This document shows, in pieces, positions 1 through 9,806 of a DNA stretch of 64,000 nucleotides (positions are counted from its first letter, which is position 1; every line of letters begins with the position of its first letter). The notes beneath the pieces were generated by a model that did not search any database, had not been told where the DNA came from, and saw nothing but the letters and a program-made list of their open reading frames with translations. Source of the stretch: Oscillospiraceae bacterium (GTDB lineage Bacteria; Bacillota; Clostridia; Oscillospirales; QAMX01); NCBI GenBank assembly GCA_015067705.1, contig SVLW01000001.1, forward strand, positions 72,653-136,652, read 5' to 3'. Position numbers and translations under genes: made by a program.

Positions 1-927
1 GGCCAGCTCTACGCCATTAACCCCGAATATGGCTTCTTCGGCGTTGCCCCCGGCACCAACGAGAAGTCCAACCCCAATGCACTGGCTTCCACCCGTAAGA
101 ACACCATCTTCACCAACGTTGTCAAGACTGCTGACGGCGGCGTTTGGTGGGAAGGCCTCGATAAGAACCCGCCCACCGGTGTTAACAACTGGAAGGGTGA
201 GCCGTGGGATCCGACCGATGGCTCCAAGGGTGCTCATCCCAACTCCCGTTTCACTGCTCCGGCTATCAACTGCCCGTGCATCAGCCCCGAGTTCGAGAAT
301 CCGCAGGGTGTGCCGATCTCCGCTATCATCTTCGGCGGCCGTCGTGCAAAGACCGCTCCGCTGGTTTACGAATCCCGTGACTGGACTCATGGCGTGTTCG
401 TAGGTTCCATCATGGCTTCCGAGACCACTGCTGCCGCTTCCGGCGCTGTTGGTGTTGTCCGTCGTGACCCGATGGCCATGCTGCCGTTCTGCGGCTACAA
501 CATGGGCGACTATTGGCAGCACTGGCTCGACATGGGCAAGAAGATCACCAAGCAGCCCAAGATCTTCAACGTCAACTGGTTCCGTCTTGACGATGAAGGC
601 AACTTCATGTGGCCGGGCTTTGGCGACAACTTCCGTGTCCTGCTGTGGATCCTGGCTCGCTGCGAAGGCAAGATCGGTGCCGACGAGACCGCTATCGGTT
701 ATGTCCCGAAGGCTGAGGATCTCGACCTGACCGACCTGGACTACAATGTCACCAAGGAGCACAAGTTCGATCTCGACGATCTGAAGTCCATTCTGACTGT
801 TGAGAAGGATTGGTGGCTGGAGGATATCGACAGCATCAAGGCATTCTACGGCAAGTTCGCTGAGGGCAAGGTCCCCGCAGAGCTTTACGCAGAGCTTGAT
901 AAGCTGGAGAACAACCTCAAGGCATAA
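1..927 (+). CDS. pckG: Phosphoenolpyruvate carboxykinase (GTP), C-terminal part (truncated by window start)
   Basis: Frame 1 is open from base 1: [27 protein letters not shown]...[18 protein letters not shown]...[15 protein letters not shown], typical of GTP-PEPCK. Confidence 0.95.
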   Translation, partial: GQLYAINPEYGFFGVAPGTNEKSNPNALASTRKNTIFTNVVKTADGGVWWEGLDKNPPTGVNNWKGEPWDPTDGSKGAHPNSRFTAPAINCPCISPEFENPQGVPISAIIFGGRRAKTAPLVYESRDWTHGVFVGSIMASETTAAASGAVGVVRRDPMAMLPFCGYNMGDYWQHWLDMGKKITKQPKIFNVNWFRLDDEGNFMWPGFGDNFRVLLWILARCEGKIGADETAIGYVPKAEDLDLTDLDYNVTKEHKFDLDDLKSILTVEKDWWLEDIDSIKAFYGKFAEGKVPAELYAELDKLENNLKA

Positions 928-944
928 GTTCTCTGAAATATTGA

Positions 945-976
945 AGAGGTGTGCAGCAATGCACACCTCTTTTTTT
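945..976 (+). terminator. Intrinsic terminator of pckG
   Basis: AGAGGTGTGC-AGCAAT-GCACACCTCT followed by T-run. Confidence 0.85.
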
Positions 977-1025
977 CATACCGGGATATGAAAAATCCGG
1001 GAGGGGCTTCCCTCCCGGATTAAAC

Positions 1026-1643
1026 TCACGGACGATCGGATGAAAGATTGGTCACATGACCGATTAACTGGTACTTGCTCTGCAGCTTTTCCTGATCGAG
1101 GACTTCCGCGCTTCCGTCCCGCGATACCAGAATCACCACATCGCCCTCACAGCTGACGCGGCGCAGCAGGAAAGCGCCCTCGTGCAGAAGGAGATGAAGC
1201 CGCTGGTTCTGCAGCTGGTCGGATACTTCCACCGTCAGGATATCTCCCCGCTGGATCCGCGGCACCATCAGGTCGGACTCTACCAGGAAGCGGAATACAT
1301 GCATGGCTCTCATGCGCGGAACCGTCGTACTGTCCACCTGGAATTCGCGGAACAGCACATCATAGGCGGGCGGCGGGGAGCGCAGCTGCCAGGACGTTCC
1401 GGAGGAATGAGACGGAATGGGACGGGAACCGGGCTCTATCCCAAAGAGCAAATAGTCCCGGGTGGTGCCCAGAAGCTCCGCAATCTTTTCGATGGTGGAG
1501 GCGGCGATCCGGCGGGTGGAGCCGTTTTCATAACGGAACACCGTAGAGCGATCCACGCCCAGTTCATTGGCCAGCCATACCTGGGAATAGCCGCACGCCT
1601 CGCGGCAGATCCGAATCCGGTCTCCCATGCTCTGCTCGTTCAA
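1026..1643 (-). CDS. XRE-family regulator with S24/LexA-like C-terminal domain
   Basis: HTH region MGDRIRICREACGYSQVWLANELGVDRSTVFRYENGSTRRIAASTIEKIAELLG; C-terminal ESDLMVPRIQRGDILTVE. GGAGGGG lies 7 nt before a TTG at 1643; an internal ATG at 1628 is the alternative start. Confidence 0.75.
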   Translation of the reverse strand: MNEQSMGDRIRICREACGYSQVWLANELGVDRSTVFRYENGSTRRIAASTIEKIAELLGTTRDYLLFGIEPGSRPIPSHSSGTSWQLRSPPPAYDVLFREFQVDSTTVPRMRAMHVFRFLVESDLMVPRIQRGDILTVEVSDQLQNQRLHLLLHEGAFLLRRVSCEGDVVILVSRDGSAEVLDQEKLQSKYQLIGHVTNLSSDRP

Positions 1644-1848
1644 AACCTGTCCCCTCCTTCCGCATTCTTTCCCGTTTATTATACCCAAGGGAAAGTGCTT
1701 ATGCAAGGAAAGGCCGTGCAAACAGTCGCATTATTCATCGTTTTCCTGGAAAAATCCTTATTTTTTTCGCAAAATTGTTGCAAATTGCATTCAACTGACA
1801 TGACTCGCAATGTGCGTATTGTCGCATAATGCAATAGGTTCGGATACA

Positions 1849-2088
1849 AAAAAATGTGCTGCCAAAGGCAGTTCCGAATAAGAAAACATAGATTTTGCCC
1901 CATAAGCATCTGCTTATGGGGCAAAACGCGTCAGCGCCGAAAAAAGAGAGGTTTTCGCCGGAATCGAGGCATTTTCCTGCAGTACTACTTTGTGTAATAC
2001 AAAGGGAAATAACGATGAGGCCGGCGAAAAGATCCTTTTTGCGGGCTATGGTTTCTTGTTCGGGACTGCCAAAGGCAGCACATTTTTT
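1849..2088. repeat. 240-bp nested palindromic (MITE-like) element with 43-bp terminal inverted repeats
   Basis: 1849-1891 matches the reverse complement of 2046-2088 at 37/43 positions; perfect internal inverted repeat 1893-1908/1911-1926; further arms TTTTCGCCGG/CCGGCGAAAA and CTTTGT/ACAAAG. Confidence 0.75.
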
Positions 2089-2929
2089 ATGCAAAGATGA
2101 TCAGGATACCCACCAGCATGCCGACGATGGCGGAGAAGGCGGGGAGCTTGCTGTGGTACATGAGGATGGCCTGGGGCAGGATCTCGCCGAATACCACATA
2201 GAGCATGGCGCCGCTGGCAAAGCCCAGGCTCAGAGCCAGGCCCATGGCGCCGATATCGCCCAGAAGATAGCCCAGGAACGCACCCAGCACCGTGGGCACA
2301 CCGGACAGCGCGGTGATGCAGACGGCCTTGCCTCTGCCCATGCCGCCGCTGATCAGCGGAACGGAGACGGCCATCCCCTCCGGAATATTATGAAGACCAA
2401 TGAGGATGGCAAGAACCAGGGCAGAGCTGCCCAATACGCCGTTATTGCTGGCATAGGCCGCGCCGATGGTCATGCCCTCCGGCACATTATGCAGGGCGAT
2501 GGCGCCGGCCATGACAATGCCCGCCACAAAGAGGGCGAATTTGTTGTCCCGCTGGGACACATGCTGTTCAAAATGGTCGCTGTGGATCAGCTCGTCCAGA
2601 TCATCCGCGGTTTTCGGATGATTTTCATCGATGTGCGGCACCTCCGGATTGGTGCGCCGGTCGATCAGATAATTCAGCACATAGATCACCGCCACGCCAA
2701 GTGCTATGGCAGCAATCACGATCGAGAGACCCACATTCGTTTCAATGGCCTCCGTCACCAGATCAAAGCAGACCACACTGAGCATCACACCGCCTGCAAA
2801 ACTCAGAAGCAAACTGACCGCACGGTTGGAATCCTTCTGGAGCAGGGCGCCCACCAGGCCGCCCACACCGGTTCCCACCACACCGGCCACAGTCGTCAAA
2901 AGCAATAAGGTTTCTATCACGCCCATCAT
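2087..2929 (-). CDS. ZIP-family metal transporter
   Basis: MMGVIETLLLLTTVAGVVGTGVGGL...HNVPEGMTIGAA...GLHNIPEGMAVSVPL...; two HN(V/I)PEG motifs. Confidence 0.92.
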   Translation of the reverse strand: MMGVIETLLLLTTVAGVVGTGVGGLVGALLQKDSNRAVSLLLSFAGGVMLSVVCFDLVTEAIETNVGLSIVIAAIALGVAVIYVLNYLIDRRTNPEVPHIDENHPKTADDLDELIHSDHFEQHVSQRDNKFALFVAGIVMAGAIALHNVPEGMTIGAAYASNNGVLGSSALVLAILIGLHNIPEGMAVSVPLISGGMGRGKAVCITALSGVPTVLGAFLGYLLGDIGAMGLALSLGFASGAMLYVVFGEILPQAILMYHSKLPAFSAIVGMLVGILIIFA

Positions 2930-3149
2930 GTTATCCTTCCTGTTTCCCACAAAATGCAGACGATATCGAACGAATCCTTTTTTCGCCTTCATGATAGCAC
3001 AGGAAGTGACAGAATACAACAGCAAACGACAACAGAATCCGCCGCGTGAGAGCATGGTTTTTTGGCAGAATCCACACGGTTTTGGAAGAATTCGGTTTGC
3101 ATTTTCCTCCGGTTTACGGTACAATGGAAAAAACGTCGGGAGGAATGAA

Positions 3150-3908
3150 ATGACAGAGTTTTTCACCTACTTTTTCGGGATCGGCGACACGCCGGAATTT
3201 TCCCTGTTTTCCCTGGCGCATGTTGCGCCCATCGGGCTGCTGATCGCGGCGATTTTCCTCATCTATCGGTATCGGGAGCAGCTTCGTGCCTCTCGGTATG
3301 AAACCAATCTGCGCTATATTCTGGGATTTGCGCTGGTGATCTGTGATATGTCCTATTACTGGCGCTTTACGGCGCTGCCGGGGATCTCGCCGGGCGTCGT
3401 TGAGACTCTGCCCATTGCGGTGTGCGGCTGGGCGGTGATTTTCTGCGGCTTCATGCTGGTGGGCAAGAGCCGTCGGCTCTTTGACATTGCGTATTTCTGG
3501 CTGCTGTCCGGTTCTTTATTTGCGTTGATCACGCCCACTCCCCTGACCTACTGCGGCCCCACCCGCTTCCGGTATTACCAGTTCTGGCTGGAACACACGC
3601 TGGGATATGTTGCCATCTTCTATATGATCTTCGTCCATGGAATGCGGCCCAACATCCGCTCCATGATCCGCTCCTATGGGGCGCTGCTTGCCATGGCGGG
3701 TCTGGCCGCCTGGGTGAATGCCATGATCCCCGGCGCCAATTATCTCTATATGGCCCGCCCGGAAAGCGCACCCTCTGTGCTGGATCTGCTGCCGCCCAAT
3801 TACGCCCTGCGCGTGACGATCATCGTGGCCGTGATCACGGCCATGTTCCTGCTGGCCTATCTGCCGTGGTATCTGAAAGATCGAAAAACCGGGAAAGCAC
3901 CCGCATAA
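3150..3908 (+). CDS. YwaF/TIGR02206-like integral membrane protein
   Basis: MTEFFTYFFGIGDTPEFSLFSLAHVAPIGLL...; multiple TM segments; SD GGGAGGA. Confidence 0.75.
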   Translation: MTEFFTYFFGIGDTPEFSLFSLAHVAPIGLLIAAIFLIYRYREQLRASRYETNLRYILGFALVICDMSYYWRFTALPGISPGVVETLPIAVCGWAVIFCGFMLVGKSRRLFDIAYFWLLSGSLFALITPTPLTYCGPTRFRYYQFWLEHTLGYVAIFYMIFVHGMRPNIRSMIRSYGALLAMAGLAAWVNAMIPGANYLYMARPESAPSVLDLLPPNYALRVTIIVAVITAMFLLAYLPWYLKDRKTGKAPA

Positions 3909-3915
3909 GTTATAA

Positions 3916-3949
3916 AACCGCCCCGATTTTCTGACGAATCGGGGCGGTT
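3916..3949. terminator. Bidirectional intrinsic terminator between convergent genes
   Basis: AACCGCCCCGATT...AATCGGGGCGGTT perfect stem. Confidence 0.8.
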
Positions 3950-3950
3950 C

Positions 3951-4280
3951 TTATATTCCAAAATGAATGATCCAGCGCTCCCCGGCCTGTGCCATCTGCA
4001 GCAGGTCGCGCAGTTCCTGATATGCTGCGCCGGACGGCATGAGGGCCAGGGCTGTCCCCAGGGACTCCGGCGGGATCAGCGTGACGCCGCAATAGGCAAG
4101 ACCACATCCCGGGACGGCAAGCGTATGCCAGTAGACAGGCAGCCGCTGCCAGCAGGGATCCAGGCGTTCCACCGCCTCATCATCCAGCGCGATACAGTGA
4201 TAACGCTGGGGCTCATATTCGTCATAGCGTTTGTCCGCCGCCGGCGGGGCGGGCATCATCCCGAATTCATGCTTTGCCAT
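3951..4280 (-). CDS. Hypothetical protein (109 aa)
   Basis: MAKHEFGMMPAPPAADKRYDEYEPQRYHCIALDDEAVERL...; 3' of a kinase gene with a 14-nt overlap. Confidence 0.6.
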   Translation of the reverse strand: MAKHEFGMMPAPPAADKRYDEYEPQRYHCIALDDEAVERLDPCWQRLPVYWHTLAVPGCGLAYCGVTLIPPESLGTALALMPSGAAYQELRDLLQMAQAGERWIIHFGI

Positions 4281-4809
4281 GTTCTGTCTCCTCAATGATC
4301 TGCCGGATCTTCTCCACGTTCTCTGCAATGGGACGGGTGCCGTCCACGCGGATCACCGGGCAGGAGAGCGTGTGCACCCAGCGCTCGGCATAGTCGACCG
4401 GGCGTTCCGCCACCAGGCGGAAGAATGCCTCTTCCGATTCATGGAGATCGCCGCCCGGCAGCATCCGCTCTCCGAATTTGCCATAGGAACGGCTGCGGAT
4501 GCGCTGCATCCGGATCTCCTTCGGCACATCGATGAGTACCGCATAGTGATAATAGGGCAGGATCTCCTCTCCGTAGTCGCCCTTTACCGAGGCCAGCACG
4601 AAACTGCCGCATTCCCGCACCCGCTCCCTGATCAGCACTTCCACTTCCGCCCGGGTATGCGTCTGCACATAGGGGTCGGTCTCCGCACTGCGGGAAAAGT
4701 AGAACTGCTCGTTATCAAGATACGGCACTCCCAGCGCCTCCGCCAGTGCCTTTCCCAGTGTACTCTTGCCGCTGCCGTTCATGCCGCAGACGATGATACC
4801 CAGTCCCAT
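4267..4809 (-). CDS. P-loop nucleoside/shikimate-kinase-like protein
   Basis: MGLGIIVCGMNGSGKSTLGKALAEALG (Walker A). Confidence 0.8.
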   Translation of the reverse strand: MGLGIIVCGMNGSGKSTLGKALAEALGVPYLDNEQFYFSRSAETDPYVQTHTRAEVEVLIRERVRECGSFVLASVKGDYGEEILPYYHYAVLIDVPKEIRMQRIRSRSYGKFGERMLPGGDLHESEEAFFRLVAERPVDYAERWVHTLSCPVIRVDGTRPIAENVEKIRQIIEETEHGKA

Positions 4810-4945
4810 GCTGCACCTCCCATTTGTGATAGCCGTATTATCGCACAAAAACCCGCCCGATACAAGAGGACAGATGACCCGGCATTTCTTGACAGGATTC
4901 GTCGGACTGGTATAATAAAAGCAAAGGAAACAGGAGGGATGGCGT

Positions 4946-6544
4946 ATGATCGGCGTATCGATACCGGTCTATTTATTTGAGGAGGAGCATCAGGCAGAGC
5001 TGGCGGAAATGCTCGCCTACCTGAAAGCGGAGGACGTGGAAAGCGTGGAGCTTCGCGCCCTGCGGACGGATCATGATCCCGGCGAAGTACGGCAGATGAT
5101 GGAACGCGTGTGGGATGAGGGCTTTTTACTCACGGTGCATGGTTCCGTGAAGAGCCGGGAGAGCTGTGTTTCGGATATTTTCGAGCCGCTTGCTCAGGCC
5201 TTCCCGCTGCGACAGAAAGCGCTGAACATCACGTTCCACCCCATTGCGGGCGACAATGCGACGGTGCTGTGTGCGCTGGCAGATCATGCGGCGGAGCAGG
5301 GTCTGCCCGTGCGCTTTTCCTTGGAGAACAACCGCCTCCTGCCGGATAATACCGAGGGGGATAGCGTGGCCCTGGTGCTGGACGCTGTGAAGCGGGCAAA
5401 CCGGGAAAACGTGGGCATCTGCTTTGACATGGGGCATTATGCCTATGTGGTGAAGAAGCACTTCTCCGACGCTCCCGACACCCTGCCGCCGGAGGAATTC
5501 TGGCGCCATGTGACCCACACCCATATCCACGCCCTGCGGGGCTACAGCACCCATTACCCTCTGGAGGATCATGAACTTCCTCTCGAGGGGATTTTGGAGA
5601 AACTCAGCTGCGGTTATTACGGCGTTTACAATTTTGAGCCGGATTTCCCCCGTATCCGGGAGGTATTCACGCCCATGGAGGCGCTCAGGAAATCCGTGCC
5701 GTTTCTGAAAAACGCCCTCACCCCGTCGGCGCGGCTTTATGACCGGGTACGCCGGGAATTCGACCGGGACTTTGCCCGGGCCCTGACCGTGCAGGAGCAG
5801 CAGGAAGGCACCTATATGAGTCTGGTGCAGTCCTCGTCCTACTTATTCTCCACAAACGGGTATTTCTGGGGCATGGATCTGGCCTTCCGGGGCTGTTATG
5901 ATCTGGCGGAGACGCCGCACCGGGCGGCGGAACTCTTACGCGAATTGCGGCTGATGGTCATCACCCATGAGCACGAGGATCATTTTGAGGAGCGGACGGT
6001 TCGGGCGCTGGCCGGAAACGAGACCCTGTGGGTGGTGCCGGAGTTCCTAGAAGCACTGGCGCTGGAGCGGGGGATTTCCCGGGAGAAGCTGCTCCTTGCC
6101 CGGCCGGGAGAGACCATAAAGGTGGGGCCGCTGACGATCCTGCCCTTTGAAAGCCGGCATTTCCGCGATGACGGCCGGGGCGTGCCGGAGCTCGGGTATT
6201 TCATCACCGCCGAGGGCCAGCCCTCTCTGGCATTCCCCGGGGATGTGCGCCGCTATCAGGAGCCGGATTTCCCCTTTGAGGCGGCAGATGTCTCGTTCTC
6301 CCACGTCTGGTTCTGCGATGACAATCGCTCGCCGGAGCTGTGCCGCGGTGCGGAGGCCTTTGCGGACTACGCGTTGGCCGCCTCCAGAAAAAAGATCCTG
6401 CTTTCCCATCTCTATGAGACCGGGCGGGAGGACTTCGTCATGTGGCAGTGGGAGCACGCGGAACTGGCAAAAGCGAAGATTCTGGAAAAATCGCCGGAGA
6501 CGGAGGTACGGATCCCCGACTGGGGCGAAGTGATCCGGCTGTAA
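4946..6544 (+). CDS. Fusion: sugar-phosphate isomerase/AP-endonuclease-2-like TIM barrel + metallo-beta-lactamase-fold domain
   Basis: N-terminal SLENN, ICFDMGH, THIHAL, YNFE metal-ligand pattern; C-terminal ITHEHEDHF (HxHxDH) and FPGDV; single 532-aa ORF. Confidence 0.85.
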   Translation: MIGVSIPVYLFEEEHQAELAEMLAYLKAEDVESVELRALRTDHDPGEVRQMMERVWDEGFLLTVHGSVKSRESCVSDIFEPLAQAFPLRQKALNITFHPIAGDNATVLCALADHAAEQGLPVRFSLENNRLLPDNTEGDSVALVLDAVKRANRENVGICFDMGHYAYVVKKHFSDAPDTLPPEEFWRHVTHTHIHALRGYSTHYPLEDHELPLEGILEKLSCGYYGVYNFEPDFPRIREVFTPMEALRKSVPFLKNALTPSARLYDRVRREFDRDFARALTVQEQQEGTYMSLVQSSSYLFSTNGYFWGMDLAFRGCYDLAETPHRAAELLRELRLMVITHEHEDHFEERTVRALAGNETLWVVPEFLEALALERGISREKLLLARPGETIKVGPLTILPFESRHFRDDGRGVPELGYFITAEGQPSLAFPGDVRRYQEPDFPFEAADVSFSHVWFCDDNRSPELCRGAEAFADYALAASRKKILLSHLYETGREDFVMWQWEHAELAKAKILEKSPETEVRIPDWGEVIRL

Positions 6545-6558
6545 CGATCAAAAAAGCA

Positions 6559-6590
6559 CCCCCGGACAGCACGAAAAAGCTGTCCGGGGG
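6559..6590. terminator. Intrinsic terminator between convergent genes
   Basis: CCCCCGGACAGC...GCTGTCCGGGGG. Confidence 0.8.
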
Positions 6591-6607
6591 TTTCCTCATT
6601 GCGTTTT

Positions 6608-7696
6608 TTATTTTCCGGCCTGTTTGTCCATCAGGTCCCAGGCGCCCAGCATGTACATGATGCCGAGAGCCCGGTCATAGAGACCATAGCCGGGACGGAC
6701 GCTGCCGGGACCCTCGCCCCAGAGATGACGGCCGTGGTCGGGGCGGATATAGCCCTCGAAGCCACATTCATGATAGGCGCGGAGGATGTCGATAATGCCG
6801 GTGTCGCCGTCACAGTCGCGGTGGCTGGCCTCGGAGAAGTCGCCGTTTGCGAAGTGCTTCACGTTGCGGATGTGGGCGAAGGCGATGCGGTCGCAGTGTT
6901 TGCGCACGATATCGGCCACGTTATTTTCCGGATTGGCGTTCAGAGAGCCGGAGCAGAGCGTCAGGCAGTTATAGGGATGATCCACCATGCGCAGGAACCG
7001 GTCGATATTCTCCTCATTCACCAGAAGGCGGGGCAGACCGAAGATATCCCAGGGCGGATCGTCCATATGAATGGCCATCTTCACGTCGCACTCCTCACAG
7101 GTGGGCATGATCGCCTCCAGGAAATACTTGAGATTTGCCCAGAGCTTTTCATGATCCACGCCGGCATACTCCCGGAACAGCTCATCCAGCTTTGCCATGC
7201 GCTCGGGCTCCCAGCCGGGGAAGGACATATGATGCCGCTCTGTATAATCCAGAATGTACTGGGCCATGGCGTTATAGTCGTCCTGGATCATGCCCTTTTC
7301 ATAAAAGAGCGCCGTGGAGCCGTCGCCCACCTCATGGAAGAGATTGCTGCGGGTCCAGTCAAAGATGGGCATGAAGTTATAGCAGATGACTTTGACGCCG
7401 AACTTGGAGAGATTGCGGATGCAGGTCTTATAGTTTTCGATGAGGGCGTCACGGGTGGGCTTGCCGATCTTGATATCGTCATGGATGTTGACGGACTCCA
7501 CCACGTCGCCGTTAAAGCCATGGGCGCGGATCTGGGCCATCACCGGGGCAATCTCCGATTCCTCCCAGATTTCGCCGGGCATTTTGTGATGCAGCGCCCA
7601 GACGATGGTGCTGACGCCGGGGATCTGACGGATATCGGAAAGCGAGATGGCATCATTTCCCTCGCCGTACCAACGGAAACCCATTTGCATAGGCAT
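6608..7696 (-). CDS. uxuA: Mannonate dehydratase
   Basis: MPMQMGFRWYGEGNDAISLSDIRQIPGVSTIVWALHHKMPGEIW...; characteristic UxuA N-terminus. Confidence 0.93.
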   Translation of the reverse strand: MPMQMGFRWYGEGNDAISLSDIRQIPGVSTIVWALHHKMPGEIWEESEIAPVMAQIRAHGFNGDVVESVNIHDDIKIGKPTRDALIENYKTCIRNLSKFGVKVICYNFMPIFDWTRSNLFHEVGDGSTALFYEKGMIQDDYNAMAQYILDYTERHHMSFPGWEPERMAKLDELFREYAGVDHEKLWANLKYFLEAIMPTCEECDVKMAIHMDDPPWDIFGLPRLLVNEENIDRFLRMVDHPYNCLTLCSGSLNANPENNVADIVRKHCDRIAFAHIRNVKHFANGDFSEASHRDCDGDTGIIDILRAYHECGFEGYIRPDHGRHLWGEGPGSVRPGYGLYDRALGIMYMLGAWDLMDKQAGK

Positions 7697-7796
7697 AAAC
7701 GATTCCTCCTGTATCAGATAGACTATTTTGGATACATGGTATATTGATTCTAGGATACCACAGAAATAAAACGCTGTAAAGCGGATGAAAAAAGAA

Positions 7797-7824
7797 AAGA
7801 AGCGGGCATCGCTGCCCGCTTCTT
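7797..7824 (-). terminator. Terminator of hflKC operon
   Basis: AAGAAGCGGGCA-TCGC-TGCCCGCTTCTT. Confidence 0.75.
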
Positions 7825-7835
7825 ACTTGAGCTGA

Positions 7836-8717
7836 TTACTGATTCAGAAGGACCTTTGCCAGGGGGGAATCCTTGCCCAGGATCAGGGCCTTTTCCTCGC
7901 CGGCGAGGGATGCCTTCAGGGCGTCCAGCGCCAGATTGAACTCATAGAAATCCTTCTTCTCGTCGGAGTCATAGGCCTCCGCCAGGATCCGCATGTATTC
8001 CTGCTCGCCCTCGGCCTCCAGCTTGGCGGCCTCGGCACGGGCGTTGGAGACGATGATATTCACCTGCTTGTCCACGTCATTGCGGATGATGGATGCCTCG
8101 TATTCGCCGTCGGCGGTGTACTTCTCGGCGATCTGGTTGCGCTCAGAGATCATGCGGGCATAGACGGCCTGCTCATTGGCCTCCGGCAGATCAAAGCGCT
8201 TGATCTTGATATCCACGATGCCGATGCCGTAGGTATCCGCCACTTCCGCCACGTCTGCGGCGATGCCGGCATAGATGTCATTGCGGCCGGTGGCGTCCTC
8301 TTCATTGATGATATCCTTCTGAGCCAGCGTACCCATGACATTTTTCAAGGCGTTATAGGTCAGGGCATCCAGACGCTGTTCGGCGACAGAGGTATTGCCC
8401 AGGGACTGATAGAACTTCAGAGGATCCTCGATCTGCCACAGGATATAGCTGTCCACGGTCATATTCTGCTTGTCGGAGGTGAGCACCTCAGAGGGAGAAA
8501 TGTCGTAGAGCATGGTGGCCTTGGGGAAGCGCTTCACGCCGTCCACAAAGGGCATCTTGAAGTGCAGGCCCGGGGTGTCGGTGGTGTCGATGATTTTCTC
8601 AAAACGTACCACACAGGCGTATTCATTCTCCGCCACGGTATAGAAGGACGAGCCGAGGCAGATCACCAGCGCCAGCACCACGACCAGCGCGATCAGCCAT
8701 TTCATGGTCTTTTTCAT
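7836..8717 (-). CDS. hflC: Protease modulator HflC
   Basis: SPFH/band-7 protein; MKKTMKWLIALVVVLALVICLGSSFYTVAENEYACVVRFEKI...; overlaps hflK stop. Confidence 0.9.
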   Translation of the reverse strand: MKKTMKWLIALVVVLALVICLGSSFYTVAENEYACVVRFEKIIDTTDTPGLHFKMPFVDGVKRFPKATMLYDISPSEVLTSDKQNMTVDSYILWQIEDPLKFYQSLGNTSVAEQRLDALTYNALKNVMGTLAQKDIINEEDATGRNDIYAGIAADVAEVADTYGIGIVDIKIKRFDLPEANEQAVYARMISERNQIAEKYTADGEYEASIIRNDVDKQVNIIVSNARAEAAKLEAEGEQEYMRILAEAYDSDEKKDFYEFNLALDALKASLAGEEKALILGKDSPLAKVLLNQ

Positions 8718-9784
8718 TCAGCGTCGCCTCCTTCCTGCGCGTCATTCAGAATGTCCGGGATGACCGTATCGGACACCGCCGCACCGGCGGTGTCGGCATC
8801 TGTGAAGCTCTCAAGCGGCAGCACCTTGCTGACGCCGCCATCGGACAGGTCGATATAGAGCCGGATGTCCGGGAAGGCCTCGGTGATGGCCTCATAGTAC
8901 ATACGGGAACGGGTGATGGCGGGGTTCTGGGCGTATTCCACATAGCGGGCCTCGAACATGGCCACCTGTTCCAGTGCTTCATTGATACGTTTCTGCTTTA
9001 AGTATTCGGCGTTCTGGATCAGCTTGTCGGCCTCTGCCTCTGCGGCAGGCAGCTCTGCATTCTGATAGGCCATAGCCTGGTTCACCACGGTCTCGGCGCC
9101 CTGCTTGGCCGTCTCCACGTTCTTGAAGGCGGCGGTAACTTCCTCCGTGGGCGGTTCGCTGTCCTGGATCTTGACGTCATTGAGCATCAGGCCAATGTCA
9201 TACTGTTCCAGGGTCTCGATGATCAGTTCCTTCACCTGCATCTGAATGGCTTCCTTACCATCCGTCAGCACGGAGTCAACGTTGGTGGAGCCCACCACGT
9301 TGCGCACCTGGCTCTGCACCAGATTGCGGAGGATATCCTCGGGCTCATAGGAGCTATAGAGATACTTCACCGGGTCGGAGATCTTGTATTCCACAAAGAA
9401 CTCCACATTGACGATATTATAGTCGCCGGTGATCATACTGCTTTCGTCATTCACGACGGTATAGCCCTCATCCTTGGAGGAATCGGTGCGATAGCCCAGC
9501 TCGATCTTCTGATAGACGTTCACGTCCACCTTTTCCACCCGCTGGATGCCCATGGGCAGCTTGAAGTGGATACCGGCCTCGGTCACGTCAGTCACCTTGC
9601 CGAAGGTGGTGACCACGGCCTGCTGCTTCTCGTCTACGGTGTACCAGCAGGAGGAGCCGATGGAGATGGCCAGGAGCAGCACCACCACTGTGAGGAGAAT
9701 CCGCTTCACCTTCCGAAGATCCGGCTTGACGCGGATCGGCTTCGGCGGCGGCGTCGGACGATAGGAGTATTCGTTTTGATCCAT
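8714..9784 (-). CDS. hflK: Protease modulator HflK
   Basis: MDQNEYSYRPTPPPKPIRVKPDLRKVKRILL...VDEKQQAVVTTFGKV; SD GGAAAGAAG upstream. Confidence 0.9.
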   Translation of the reverse strand: MDQNEYSYRPTPPPKPIRVKPDLRKVKRILLTVVVLLLAISIGSSCWYTVDEKQQAVVTTFGKVTDVTEAGIHFKLPMGIQRVEKVDVNVYQKIELGYRTDSSKDEGYTVVNDESSMITGDYNIVNVEFFVEYKISDPVKYLYSSYEPEDILRNLVQSQVRNVVGSTNVDSVLTDGKEAIQMQVKELIIETLEQYDIGLMLNDVKIQDSEPPTEEVTAAFKNVETAKQGAETVVNQAMAYQNAELPAAEAEADKLIQNAEYLKQKRINEALEQVAMFEARYVEYAQNPAITRSRMYYEAITEAFPDIRLYIDLSDGGVSKVLPLESFTDADTAGAAVSDTVIPDILNDAQEGGDAE

Positions 9785-9806
9785 GTTCTTCTTTCCTTTC
9801 TTTTTT

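Noticed and set aside
1735-2094. 119-aa minus-strand ORF and overlapping 81-aa ORF (1679-1924)
   Set aside because: Run through the palindromic element with no RBS or family resemblance; not counted as coding
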